This document shows positions 46,520-56,973 of a DNA stretch of 64,000 nucleotides, one piece after another. Each line of letters begins with the position of its first letter. Positions within the stretch are counted from its first letter, which is position 1. This DNA comes from Iris pallida (Eukaryota > Streptophyta > Magnoliopsida > Asparagales > Iridaceae): NCBI GenBank assembly GCA_029216955.1, contig JANAVB010029819.1, positions 35,904,831 through 35,968,830 of the forward strand. Direction: 5' to 3'. Both the position numbers and the translations under genes were made by a program. Under the pieces are notes generated by a model. It ran no database searches. It was not told the origin of the DNA and saw only the letters and a program-made list of their open reading frames with translations.

Positions 46520-48740
46520 ATCAAGCTGACCAGGACGTCCTCTCAATCTTCATTCACACAGGGGGTAGCTGAAGAGGAACCAGAGCTAGCCAAGTATGTG
46601 GCTGCCCACACTGATGTTCCCTCCACAGATGATGTAATCCCTCTAGAAAAGATACCTTACTTCATCAATAAAGGGTTATCTTTGAACTACACCGAGCTCA
46701 ATAAGCTATGTACAATGTATGCTATGGAACATGGTATAGGCACTCACCTACATACACAGGTGACAAACGTGTACACCGCCATCCGACTTACTCCAGTAGA
46801 AGACACTTACCGAATAGTCGAGGGAGGGGACCACCCGATCATCTTTGGCAGGACGAATAACCCACATCCCCTCGCTATGGAAGAAGTCGACTTCGGGTCA
46901 GATGCTGGAAGACTGCCTCTGTATCTCTATAGCCCGCAATCCAAATATCTCATGCAGAAACAGAGGTATGATCTAGAGACAACACCAGGACTGAACTACG
47001 GAACTGGACGACGATTACCGTTGAAGTCGCCAGCCCCGGCAGGCAAACCACGAAACTACTATAACAAAACCCGATGCGGTTTAGGGTGTGTAACGCCTAC
47101 TACGACCCCTGAAAGCTCAGATGAAGAATGCGACTGACAGTCACATTCAACCGGATCACCGACTTTCGACTCAGATACCAGCATCGGAGATGTGTTCAGA
47201 CAAGTCATGTCAGTCAACATGGCGTTCGCTGACGCTTACGAGGAAGACGAAGACATCCCCAAAATCCTTGAGCTAGAACCGTGGGCCCAGCAATTATAAG
47301 CGCAATGGGAAAAGCAGTTCGAACTGAGAGAACCTCCTACTGAAGATGAGGTCATACAAGTGGATCTCGGCAGCGAATCTTCTCCAAAACCGATCTTTAT
47401 CAGTAAAAGCCTGACAAACGAAGAACGAGAATCGCTGCTGAAACTTGTCAGAGAATATATCGACGTGTTCGCGTGGAGTTACGAGGACATGCCGGGGCTA
47501 GACCCCGATATCGCTCTTCACAAACTCAACATACGACCAGATGCAAAGCCAGTCAAGCAGCAACAACGACGCTTCCGCCCAGGCGTCATGGACGCAATTG
47601 AAGCCGAAGTCAACAAGCTAATAGCCAGCGGCTTCATTCGTGAAGAGCAACATCCTGACTTGGTCGCCAACATAGTGTCGGTCCTTAAAAAAAATGGGAA
47701 GATCCGAATCTGTATCGACTTCCGTAATCTGAATGAGGCATGTCCAAAGGACGAGTTTCCCCTCCCCATCACAGACATCATGATCGACAACACATGCGGC
47801 TTTGAACGTATGTCATTCATGGATGGATTCTCGGGGTATAATCAAATCAAGATGTCTCCCGACGACGAAAAGCACACATCATTCCGAACGCCGATTGGTA
47901 CATACTGCTACACAGTTATGCCATTCGGTCTGAAGAATGCTGGCGCTACATATCAGCGGGCCATGAGTATCATTTTTTGAGAACATTTACGCAAAACAGT
48001 AGAATGCTATGTCGACGACATCGCCGTCAAGAGTCGCCATAAGGAAGATCATCTGCAAGACCTGAGAACGGTATTCGACCTGATGAGAGCCCACAACCTG
48101 AAGATGAACCCTACAAAATCATTCTTGGGCGTATCCAGCGGGAAATTCTTAGGCTTCATCATCACGGCATGGGGCATCCATGTAGACCCTGAGAAGACGA
48201 AGGCAATCATGGAGATGGGTCCCCCGAAAAATCTCCGCGAACTCAGAGGCCTTCAAAGGAGGCTAGCTTACATCAGGAGGTTCATTTCCAACCTCTCCGG
48301 GCGATGCCGACCGTTCACACACCTCATGAAGAAGGGAGTCTCATTCGTATGGGACGAGGAATGCCAGCGTGCTTTCGACGACATCAAAGAATATTTATCG
48401 AATCCCCCAGTCCTGGTGGCCCCAGTCCCCGGAAAACCATTCCTGCTCTACGTACGAGCAATAGAACACGCCTTGGTGCCCTGCTAGCACAAAATAACGA
48501 TGCAGGCCACGAGCAGGCCATATATTATCTCAGCCGAATGATGATCGGGCCAGAACATCGATACACCGCCGTAGAGAAGGAGTGTCTCGCCCTGGTATTC
48601 GCTATTCAAAAGACGCAGCACTATGTCACAGGACAAACCATTCATGTGATCTTCGTCCCACAAAAGGCTGTTAAGGGTCAAGCCCTAGCAGACTTTTTGG
48701 CAGCCCACCCAGGATCGGAGTCATCCAGAATCTATGAAGA
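46520..48740 (+). pseudogene. Tat reverse transcriptase and RNase H
   Basis: Frame 2 runs from KLTRTSSQSSFTQG through a pre-RT domain (46598-47137), with stops at 47135 and 47297, into RT: WSYEDMPGLDPDIALHKLNI, IRICIDFRNLNEACPKDEFP, SFMDGFSGYNQIKMSPDDE, MPFGLKNAGATYQRAMSIIF, then a TGA (47978), then ECYVDDIAVKS with the catalytic YVDD. RNase H follows, with a frameshift near 48470 (ALGALLAQNNDAGHEQAIYY) and an apparent deletion of about 35 codons between YVTGQTIHVI and FVPQKAVKGQALADFLA. The polymerase is therefore inactive in this copy. Confidence 0.88.
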
Positions 48741-48759
48741 GATCCCAGACGAGGTCGCC

Positions 48760-49418
48760 GATTCGAATACAGCCACCCACGATAACATATGGCGAATGTT
48801 CTTCGATGGCGCCTCAAGGACCGGACCCAAGGGAAACATCATCGTCGGGGTCGGAGTGGTATTAATTTCTCCTACTGGGCTGGTGATCAATCGCGCCTAC
48901 TCCCTCACGGAACCCTGCTCCAACAATGTGGCCGAATATAACGCTCTGGTCATTGGCCTCCAACTTGCAAAAGAGCTGGGGGTAGAATACCTTGAAGCAT
49001 ACGGCGACTCCCAATAAATTGTCAATCAGATCAGGGGCTCATACGAGGTTCGCCATGAAGACATGATCCCCTACCATCAAATTGCGATCAACATTATCTC
49101 ATTATTCGAGGGATTCTTCATCGAGCACGTCCCCAGACTCCAAAATATTGAGGCCGATGCCCTAGTAGGCCTTGCCGCTTCCTTAGCAGTGCCGAACCAA
49201 GCTCATCATTCGGTTGACGTAATAGGTCACGAACCGGTCTGTCCCAAGAACAACATTCAAGCCATGGCAAGTTATTCCGCCCAGACGGTCGACGACACAC
49301 CAGACTGGAGGCAGCCGTTCATCGACTTCGTCGTATACGACATCCTCCCAAGAATCCAAAGGAAGCTACCTCTATCAGATGGCGTTCTCTCAGATTCTTC
49401 TACGATACGGAGACGAAA
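48760..49418 (+). pseudogene. Archaeal-type second RNase H of Tat element
   Basis: Reads WRMFFDGASRTGPKGNIIVG, SLTEPCSNNVAEYNALVIGL, YLEAYGDSQ, a TAA stop (49015), then IVNQIRGSYEVRHEDM and VPRLQNIEADALVGLA. The DGAS, NNVAEY and GDSQ boxes with their acidic residues are those of the archaeal-like RNase H carried by the Tat clade. One nonsense change (probably TTA to TAA) breaks it. Confidence 0.88.
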
Positions 49419-50597
49419 ATGTTGTATCGTTGCTCCTACGACGGATTATTGCTCCGGTGCTTGTCGAACGCGGAAGCTACAGAAGCTGTACGAGAAGCTC
49501 ACGACGGTGTCTGTGGGGCCCATCAACCCGGCCCTAAGCTACAGGACCGCCTTCGCCGGATGGGCTACTACTGGCCCACGATGGTGGCAGATGCGATAGA
49601 TTATGCCAAAAAATGCAAGGCCTGCCAAGTCCATACGGATTTCATTCACCAACCATCCGAGTTTCTGCATCCAACGGTGGCATCCTGGCCATTCGAAGCA
49701 TGGGGAATGGATATCATTGGTCCAATCACCCCACCTTCCTCCCGAGGATATCGCTTCATACTTGCGATCACTGATTATTTCTCCAAATGGGCGAAAGCTG
49801 TCCCACTCGCAGAAGTTAAAACTTCAAACGTGATCAGCTTCCTTAAGCATCACGTTATCTACCGCTTCGGACTACCACGAAGAATTATCCATGATAATGG
49901 TCCACAGTTTATAAGCCATGCATTCTACCGATTCTGCGATAAGCACCGCATTCAGAATGTCGCTTCGACACCATACAACCCGGCAGCAAACGGGTTGGCA
50001 GAGGCATTCAACAAAACAATCATCAAGCTCCTCAAGAAGTTCATCTCCTCCAACAAACGCGACTGGAACGAGAAGCTCGGCGAGTGCTTGTGGGCTTATC
50101 GTACCACGGTTCGAACAGCCACCGGGAATACACCATTCTCTCTAGTGTACGGGAGCGAGGCAGTCCTCCCTTTGGAGACTCAGATCCCCTCACTCCGCGT
50201 CGCCCTCACTTATCAATTGACGACGGATGATAACTACCGACGACGGCTACAAGAGTTGGAGGCTTTGGATGAAAAGTGCCTCCTAGCTCAGCAAAGGATC
50301 GAGCTATACCAAGCACGCATCTCAGGAGCCTTCAACAAAAAAGTTAAAATCAGAACATTCCAAGTGGGTGATCTTATTCTGGCAGTCCGGAGGCCGATGG
50401 TCATGACTCACAAGACCACCGGTAAGTTCCAGCCAAAATGGGAAGGTCCATTTGTCATCGAGACCGTGTTCTCCAATGGCGCCTACCGCCTCGCTAAGCA
50501 GAACGGAGATTTGCTCATGTTGTCTGTCAACGGCAAGTTCCTGAAGAAATACTCTCATCCATCATTCTCCAGATTACCGAGTCATGTACCCCTTTAG
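49419..50597 (+). CDS. Tat integrase
   Basis: 392 codons, open. The zinc domain is EAHDGVCGAHQ with CKACQ (HHCC). The catalytic core has D in WGMDIIGPI, D in IHDNGPQFIS and E in NGLAEAFNKTI, the DDE triad at normal spacing. The C-terminal part has FQVGDLILAVRRP and KFQPKWEGPFVIETVFSNG, the usual gypsy GPY-like module. No chromodomain is seen, as expected for Tat. The frame differs from the RNase H before it, so there is a frameshift near 49420. The last 16 codons lie in the first unit of a 56-bp repeat. Confidence 0.9.
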   Translation: MLYRCSYDGLLLRCLSNAEATEAVREAHDGVCGAHQPGPKLQDRLRRMGYYWPTMVADAIDYAKKCKACQVHTDFIHQPSEFLHPTVASWPFEAWGMDIIGPITPPSSRGYRFILAITDYFSKWAKAVPLAEVKTSNVISFLKHHVIYRFGLPRRIIHDNGPQFISHAFYRFCDKHRIQNVASTPYNPAANGLAEAFNKTIIKLLKKFISSNKRDWNEKLGECLWAYRTTVRTATGNTPFSLVYGSEAVLPLETQIPSLRVALTYQLTTDDNYRRRLQELEALDEKCLLAQQRIELYQARISGAFNKKVKIRTFQVGDLILAVRRPMVMTHKTTGKFQPKWEGPFVIETVFSNGAYRLAKQNGDLLMLSVNGKFLKKYSHPSFSRLPSHVPL

Positions 50598-50886
50598 TAC
50601 CACTGAACTCTCATCCATCATTCTCCAGATTATCGAGTCATGTACCCCTTTAGTACCACTAAACTCTCATCCACCCTATTTCAGATTATCGAGCCATGCA
50701 CCCGCTGGTGCCGCTGAACTCCCACTCCCTCAATAGTCCAAATTACCAAGTTATGTACCAGCTGGTGCCTCTGAACTTACATTCCGGTCACTCTTTCAGA
50801 TAGTAAGTCAAGTATGATTATACCTCTGAACTTTCTTCCTGGCAGAGATCCTCCCTCAGGATTCACTACCCGTACTCCCAGTACAC
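50552..50886 (+). repeat. 56-bp tandem repeat, about six copies
   Basis: Units start at 50552, 50608, 50664, 50719, 50775 and 50831 (CTCTCATCC... to ...CCACTGAA), becoming more diverged away from the integrase. The first unit encodes the C-terminus of integrase (KKYSHPSFSRLPSHVPL). Confidence 0.85.
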
Positions 50887-51875
50887 AAAAAGGGTAGTCG
50901 ATCCACCAATTTCCGAGACGACCATGTCCTCATTACCTCTGAGTCGTCTTCACTTCCACCAAAAACAAACCGCCCCCTCGAATAGAACTTCCACGTTCTC
51001 CTACCTCTGAGTCGTTCTATGTACCCAATCTTTATTGAGCCCACTCCTGCCATGTCCTCACTACCTCTGAGTGGGAAGACTCCGTCGAAGAAATCGTCAT
51101 ATTTTCCATGTCTACATTACCTCTGAGCAAGTATGTTGGTCCTCTTTTAACCTATTATCTGTACCCACAACTGGAGTACGACAAGGATAATAGGTCCACA
51201 AATGTCCCATGTTGACCACAAATGTCCTCTGTTGACCACAAATGTCCTCTGTTGACCACAAATGTCCTCTGTTGACCACAAATAGCTTCCGTAAAGTCTC
51301 TCCTGCCATGTTCTCATTACCGCTGAGCAGGAAGATTTTACGATAAAACCTTCATGTTTGCCATGTCATCATAACCTCTGAGCAAATGTGATCGGTTCCC
51401 TTTCACCCCATTATCCGCATCCTTTACTAGGGTACGCCAAGGGTAATAGGTCCACAAATATTCATTCGCTAAGCTTCTTAGCATAAATCTACCATCTTAC
51501 CATGCCCCGGGAGCCTAGCTGCTCTACGGCATTCCTTCCCCCAGTACCGAGAACATCCATGACCATTTTGTCGTGGCTGTCCCGGACATCCTATCTAAAC
51601 TGTTATCCGTACCTAAAACCAAGGTACGCCTAGGATAACAGGTCCACAAATAAATCCCCCAGCAAGTCCAAATTCCATAAACACCCAAGTGCAAGAAAGA
51701 AAAGATGAGTTGAAACATGCTCATTTATTCAAAAATCAAAGGGCTACATCAGTAGGGATCACACCCCCTTGCAAAAATAAAAAAAAAGAGAGAAAGAGAG
51801 AAGAAGAAGAAGACAGAAAGCCGATCACTGCTCTGGAACACATAACGCCGTAAGACGGTCCTTTATCAAGGCAAC
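50887..51875 (+). other. Tat 3' untranslated region with dispersed repeats
   Basis: No gene on the plus strand. The phrase TTACCTCTGAG or CTACCTCTGAG recurs about every 60-120 bp (near 50934, 51001, 51061, 51117, 51319, 51370), and AATAGGTCCACAAAT twice. Repeat-rich 3' regions are known for Tat/Ogre relatives and can seed satellites. Confidence 0.7.
51194..51290. repeat. 20-bp tandem repeat, about 4.5 copies
   Basis: CCACAAATGTCCTCTGTTGA recurs at 51196, 51216, 51236, 51256 and 51276 with almost no divergence, so it expanded recently. Confidence 0.9.
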
Positions 51876-53347
51876 CTACCGCTCAAGCTTCTGTCTGGCT
51901 CGGCGCTCCGCTTTCTGATTCAACACCGCCGCATCCTCCAGATGAGCATGGGCTCGCCAGTTGTCCTCAAACTTCTTGAAGGCCCGCTCCAGGTTGACAG
52001 AGGATAGGGAAATCCTTTCGGCCTCTCGAGCAATCAACTCTTGTTCTGCACGAGCAGCCTCCCGCTCTGACTCTAAGAAGGCCAACTCCTTCTGGAGTGC
52101 GAGAATCCGCTCCTTCGTATCAGCTACTCCACGAGAAGCAGATTCTTCCCGGGTTCTACAAGCCTGACTCCGACGACCCAGTCGGTCATAAGAGACGGAG
52201 AACTTGTCAAGGTCCTCCTGCACAGCCGGTCCGGCAGTTTCTCGAGCGAGCTTAATCCTGTCCCTAGCAGCGACCAGGAAGCTCCGCTCCCGTTCAGTCA
52301 CGGCGGGCAAGCCAGCCTGCCGTACTGCCAGCAGTTGGGTCACAAGCTGATCAGCCTCTGTCAACTTAGGCCCCAGAAGCGCTGCTAACCCCAGCCCGCC
52401 AGGAAGACCCTTCAGAGTGTCAATTTGGCCCCGAGCTCCCCGTAGAGACAGAGAAAAAGGGACCCCCCGTTCCACGGTAGCATTTACACCCCTCCCTAAG
52501 TGGCGATAGAAGCTGTCGACCACATCCTGCGTCACCTCGTTCAGAGCCTCCGAGGAAATCAGTGTCAACGGGAGTGTGGCTGGTAGCACGGAAGAAGACG
52601 CGACGGAATCTGCCGCTCCTGCCACAAGAGAAACCAACTCCGCACGGAAGGACGCTTGAACATCGGTCAATTCCTCTTCAGCGGCCCGCAGAATTTGGAT
52701 GCTCGGCAGGGTCGAGAAGTCAATCTCCGGAGCCGTATAAGCAGCCGAAGACGAGGCCGGGGCCAGCACCAACTCTATCCCCATCTGCCCAGAGCTGGCA
52801 GGATGTCCCTCAACATGCGATGACGAAGGGGAGGAAACGCTCCTTTTCCCTGATCACGGTAGACCGGGCCTTCCCCAAGAACATCAGCGGCAGGAGATAA
52901 AGGGTCAGGACCTGCACGGCCAAGGCAACCATGAATCGACTTGACTCGAAGGATATGTTGATAGAGCAAATAAGCCCCCTCGGTGGTCAATACGTGGCTC
53001 AGCTTACCAGTGGAGGAATGTGGAGGCTGAGGTTCGCCTACAGCCATCACAACCTCTTCACCAACAGCCTCCGAGTCAGGAATAAAAGACTCATCCGGCC
53101 TTGCATCCTCGGAAGGGGATGTACCGAGGATGGCGTCATCTCGCTGAAGTTCGAAAATCTCGGAGACGGGCCCAAGGAAACTTTCGTCACCCCGGGCTGG
53201 AGCCTCAGCAGCTTGGGAGTCCTTAGTCGTCGCGGAGAGAGCCCCCGCAGAGAGGACCGCGACACACATGTTGCTAATCAAAGCGGCAAGGGCCGGATCA
53301 ACTACTGAGGCAGCAGATGGTTCAGGAGAGCCTGGTTCGTCAGACGC
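51876..53347 (-). pseudogene. Antisense gene exon 3: acidic linker and coiled coil
   Basis: On the minus strand an acceptor TTTGTAG precedes GCG TCT GAC at 53347. The reading is ASDEPGSPEPSAASVVDPAL, then a low-complexity part to about 52850. There a 1-nt slip moves the frame to SVSSPSSSHVEGHPASSGQ, then MGIELVLAPASSS and on to the stop at 51876. The last 150 residues are rich in Glu, Arg, Ala and Leu in heptad-like order (KERILALQKELAFLESEREA), a likely coiled coil for self-association. Joined after exon 2 by a GTAAGT donor at 53426. Confidence 0.65.
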
Positions 53348-53426
53348 CTACAAAGAAAAATGATCAAGTTATATCCCCGAAAGGAAAGAAAGCTACAACA
53401 AAGATATAACTCCGACTTGGACTTAC

Positions 53427-55894
53427 CTCCGGAACATCGTCTACACCCTCACCCTTCTCTGTAATAAGCAGCCTACGGGGACCGACAGCCACTCTCTTTA
53501 CAGAAAAAGTTACCCCTCCGCCGGTAGGCTCATGCCTGCCTCGCTTACGCGAAGGACCAGGCATGGCGGACGATAGATCTACCCGTACCTCCTCCGACGC
53601 AGACGGTAACGGGCCCACTGCTTCGTCAAATACGGCCGACGGTTGTTCCGTCGCCATCTCAGCCGCCATAACGGGAGGCTGACCCGCCATTATCCCATCA
53701 CCCGAAGAAAAGGAGTCTTCGCCGTCCCGCTCATTATCTTCCTCAATTGTGTCGAAGGATTCGGAATCGGGCGAAGGAACCCTATTCGTCCCTTTCTTCT
53801 TTGCTCTCGACGTCATAGCCTTCTCCGCTAGGCGAGTGCCCACAATGAAGCTAGTCCTCAAGTCAAAATTGAGGGGAGGAGGATTCGTCGTGACATGATA
53901 CAGGGCTGCCATATGCAGGATTTCATCCATCACATTTGCGGCAGGGACCAAGAAGCTAGTCCGAGTATGACAGGTGTCATAGTAGCTCCATGCTCTGATA
54001 CCATCAAGAATGCTGCCTTCAAATCCCAGGTGAGAACTGGGGCGCCCGAGGAATAGCTGACTTTACCCAAATTGACGGGCAAACCTACTAGGCAAGTAGG
54101 GCTCCAAATACACAGTGTTGTGATTCCGGTAAACTAGATGCGCCGGGCGAATATTGCGCAGCCAGAAATGCATCTTTTCAGGCAAGAAATGAGGAGGTCC
54201 GACCCCATCAACATGAACACTCCTTACCTCTTGATCAGTGAAACGAGGAACGGATACGAAGAAATTGTACCCATCCACCCTCGCCAGCATCCTCCGACAC
54301 GCCGGCATGGTACTACATTCCCAAGGCTGGTGGTGATACTTGAAAAGAAATGCGTCATCACCTGTAACGCCATCTCCCGTCCCGGGTCTCATCAAGGATT
54401 GATAATGCAGCAATAGCCATCCCAGCAAGTAATGGTAAGGCAATTCTACACGTTCAAAATCCATTGCCACGTCACGAGCAATGACCTTGGACGAGAAGGC
54501 GCGAAGACCATGTTGAATACTGCACACCATGGCAGGAAGGAGGGCCAGCCTGACCCCAAAGGACAACTTCACGGCAGGAAGAATGAAGTGGCGACTGATC
54601 CTCTCAATAGAGCCTGCCCCTCCTGAGACCACCCAGTTGCGCAGCCACACCATTAGAAATCCGGCCAAGAGTACCTTCTCTGACAACCGCCGAGTACCAT
54701 AACAAAAGTATCTAAAGGAGTCAATCTGGCTCCCGACCCTGTCATTTTGAGACTTCGACCTCCTGGCAGTCGACATCAAGACCTCCACTTCTTTAGGAGT
54801 TAAACGATCTCGGGAAGTAACCCGGCCAACCGCGCTAAATTTAAAAAGGTATGCAACCCAAGATTTAGTATGGGGAGAGTCCCCCTCCGAGCTGTCATTT
54901 TTCTGGATAGTCGTCCGGTGACAGGTGCTATGATGGCATAATAATTCTTGATACACGGTGACGAAACCGGGGAATCGCTGATCCAAATCTTGGAGCTCCT
55001 CATTCGTCGGCGTATACACTTCGAAGGGTTCATCCCCCTAGGGGAGCTTGGAGACAGCATACATCTCGTGAAGAGCGAGCCCTAATTCTCCAACAGGAGT
55101 AAAAAGGGTCCATGTTCGATGATTGTACATCTCCAAAAGGGCCATGAACAGTGGCTTATTAACGGGTAACCCGTGGCTGGTACCCTGTATAGCTTCATAA
55201 AGGTTGACTCCCCGCAAAAACTCTTCATACTTTCGTAGGATCCATGAGGACAGATTAGCCCACGGAGGAATGGGGTATAACCTGCTCGGCAGGACCAACC
55301 TACCAATAGGATAGGACCCTTTACGAGCAAGCTGACTCAGGAAGGTATCAGCCTGGAAGAATGAAAAGTTAGGACCAGGGGTGTTGATGAAGGTACCTGG
55401 AACTAACCCCATTACGGACCGACTGGCTGGATCTTTGACTGCGCGCACTGACCCAGTGGCTCTGTTATAACGGATATTACCAACAAATATCCCCGGTCTG
55501 GTTGGAGTGAGGGTGTCCGGCATCTGCCTATCCAGAACGATCATATTGAACCACTCAAAAGGGAAATGGCGCTTCATAATAGGGTTGTGAATCGACATCC
55601 CGTCCAGGTCAAAATCCCAACTCTCCGAAACATCCAACATTCGGGAGTTTTCTACAACCAACGCATCCCCAAAGAGGAAGACCGGTTTTAGATACTTCCC
55701 GTCAGACTGCCCAGAGCTTATCATATCAACAAGGAACTGAAAGGATTGAACCCTGATAGCATTTAGTCGCTCCAAAGGTTCATAAACAAGTAGCTGTTCG
55801 GACACTTGACGAACTAAGTCATCCCGATGAACGCCCGAGGCAAACTGACGCGAGCCTACCATAAGTTCTCCAGCAGGATTCACGGGCAGAGTCA
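53427..55894 (-). pseudogene. Antisense gene exon 2: plant mobile domain protein
   Basis: A long minus-strand exon between an acceptor CTTCAG and a donor GTAAGT. It reads in one frame from TLPVNPAGELMVGSRQ through two stops, TAG at 55038 (YAVSKL, P, stop, GDEPFEVYTPTNEEL) and TAA at 54063 (FARQFG, stop, SQLFLGRP), to KGEGVDDVPE. The plant mobile domain pattern is visible: a first part with LFMALLEMYNHRTWTLFTPV and EMYAVSKL, and a second with LSEKVLLAGFLMVWLRNWVV and FILPAVKLSFGVRLALLPAM. In Arabidopsis, MAIN and MAIL1 have this domain and are needed for silencing some transposons. The tail is acidic with a basic stretch (GPSRKRGRHEP). Two single-base nonsense changes make this copy a pseudogene. 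Confidence 0.72.
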
Positions 55895-56364
55895 CTGAAG
55901 AAAGGCAAAAGAAACAAGGTCAAAATGATAGCTGAAACGCAAAAACACATGATGCTTATGCGCCTCAGCATAGGTGCGGCTCGGTTTATACAGGTCAGTT
56001 CAAATGAGCCTATGCGGCTCAGTTTGAAAGAGCCCATGCGGTCCAGTACGAATAAACTCATGCGGTTCCGTTCGAAGGGAACTCATGCGACTCAGTACGG
56101 AGGAACTTATGCGGTCCGAAAGGAGTATGTTCGGCTCAAAAACGTTTATGCGGCCCTATAAGGATGAGCTTATGCAGTCCAGCGAGGATGAGCTTATGCG
56201 GCCCTGTTAAAGAAGTAGTTACGCAACCACTTTCATGCGGCTCAAACCTGGGTCATACCCCATGCGGCCCAAGCATGAGTCGGACACACAGTGTGCTTTG
56301 GAATATAGGCTCGCACATAAAATATGCGACGTAGCCATGGCAGTTCATATTAAGGGACCCTTAC
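55895..56364 (-). repeat. Antisense intron 1, filled with ATGCGGC motifs
   Basis: Bounded on the minus strand by GTAAGG (56364) and CTTCAG (55895). Plus-strand motif starts: 56012, 56036, 56060, 56085, 56109, (56133, degenerate), 56148, 56172, 56196, 56221, 56235, 56262. Most gaps are 24-25 bp, the same phase as in the LTR. Confidence 0.7.
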
Positions 56365-56524
56365 CAGCGATAGGCGGGTGGACGTCGGGGTAAAAAGCGG
56401 GTACGTCAGTCAACGGAGAAGCCGCCATATTCGCTGTCGCAGTCGATGAAGACGCGGCTTTCTTGTCCTTCGCTGCCGCAGAAGATGAGGCGGCCTTCGA
56501 TGCTGCTGCCTTCTTGGGAGCCAT
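56365..56524 (-). CDS. Antisense gene exon 1
   Basis: From the ATG at 56524 the minus strand reads MAPKKAAASKAASSSAAAKD, then KKAASSSTATANMAAS and ends DVHPPIA plus one base at a GTAAGG donor. Joining to exon 2 restores the frame (G+TG, Val, then TLPV). The Lys/Ala/Ser-rich start resembles a basic, nuclear or chromatin-associated tail; localisation is inferred. A canonical TATA box lies about 95 bp upstream. Confidence 0.6.
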
Positions 56525-56617
56525 TGTCGGTTGCTAAAAGACGAAGAGCAAAGACAGCAAATAGAGATTCTGAGCAAAGAGAGAAGGTAAAGAAAAGTCC
56601 CAAGAGACTAGAAGACT

Positions 56618-56629
56618 CCTATTTATAGG
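56618..56629 (-). promoter_or_regulatory. TATA box of the antisense gene
   Basis: CCTATAAATAGG on the minus strand, about 95 bp before the exon 1 ATG, with a CT-rich leader between. Points to an independent minus-strand transcript. Confidence 0.65.
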
Positions 56630-56973
56630 CAAAAGAGACCCACGAAACGAACGGACGTCTCGGAGTTTGCCTCGGATTACGTACCGCCCCCAAAGAATAA
56701 AGGCAAAACGCTTCGGTCAAGGCAAAACCGACTCTTGGGATCCTCCCCCAAAAGGCGGCGTTAAATCAAATCAAAGGCACTTAATGAAGATTTTCACACG
56801 TGATCAGGACACGTGGCAATAAGTTTATGCGGCCAGATGAATTTATGCGGCTAAGGCACTTATGCGGCTAGGAAGCTCAGGCAGACAGAAAAATCCTATG
56901 CGGCATGAACGGGGCCATGCTTCTTGTTCAAAGTATTCCAATTTTTATAAATTGAAAACTTTGAAGGGGGTCC
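56630..56973 (+). other. Tat 3' end: G-boxes, ATGCGGC motifs and polypurine tract
   Basis: On the upstream side of the antisense TATA box lie CACACGTG (56795-56802) and GACACGTGGC (56808-56817), then ATGCGGC at 56827, 56845, 56862 and 56898. GAAGGGGG (56963-56970) is the polypurine primer tract immediately before the 3' LTR. Confidence 0.65.

Noticed and set aside
51876..55894. Antisense frames as mere shadows of a plus-strand gene
   Set aside because: There is no plus-strand coding sequence here, and the minus strand has splice borders, a TATA box and protein-family patterns.
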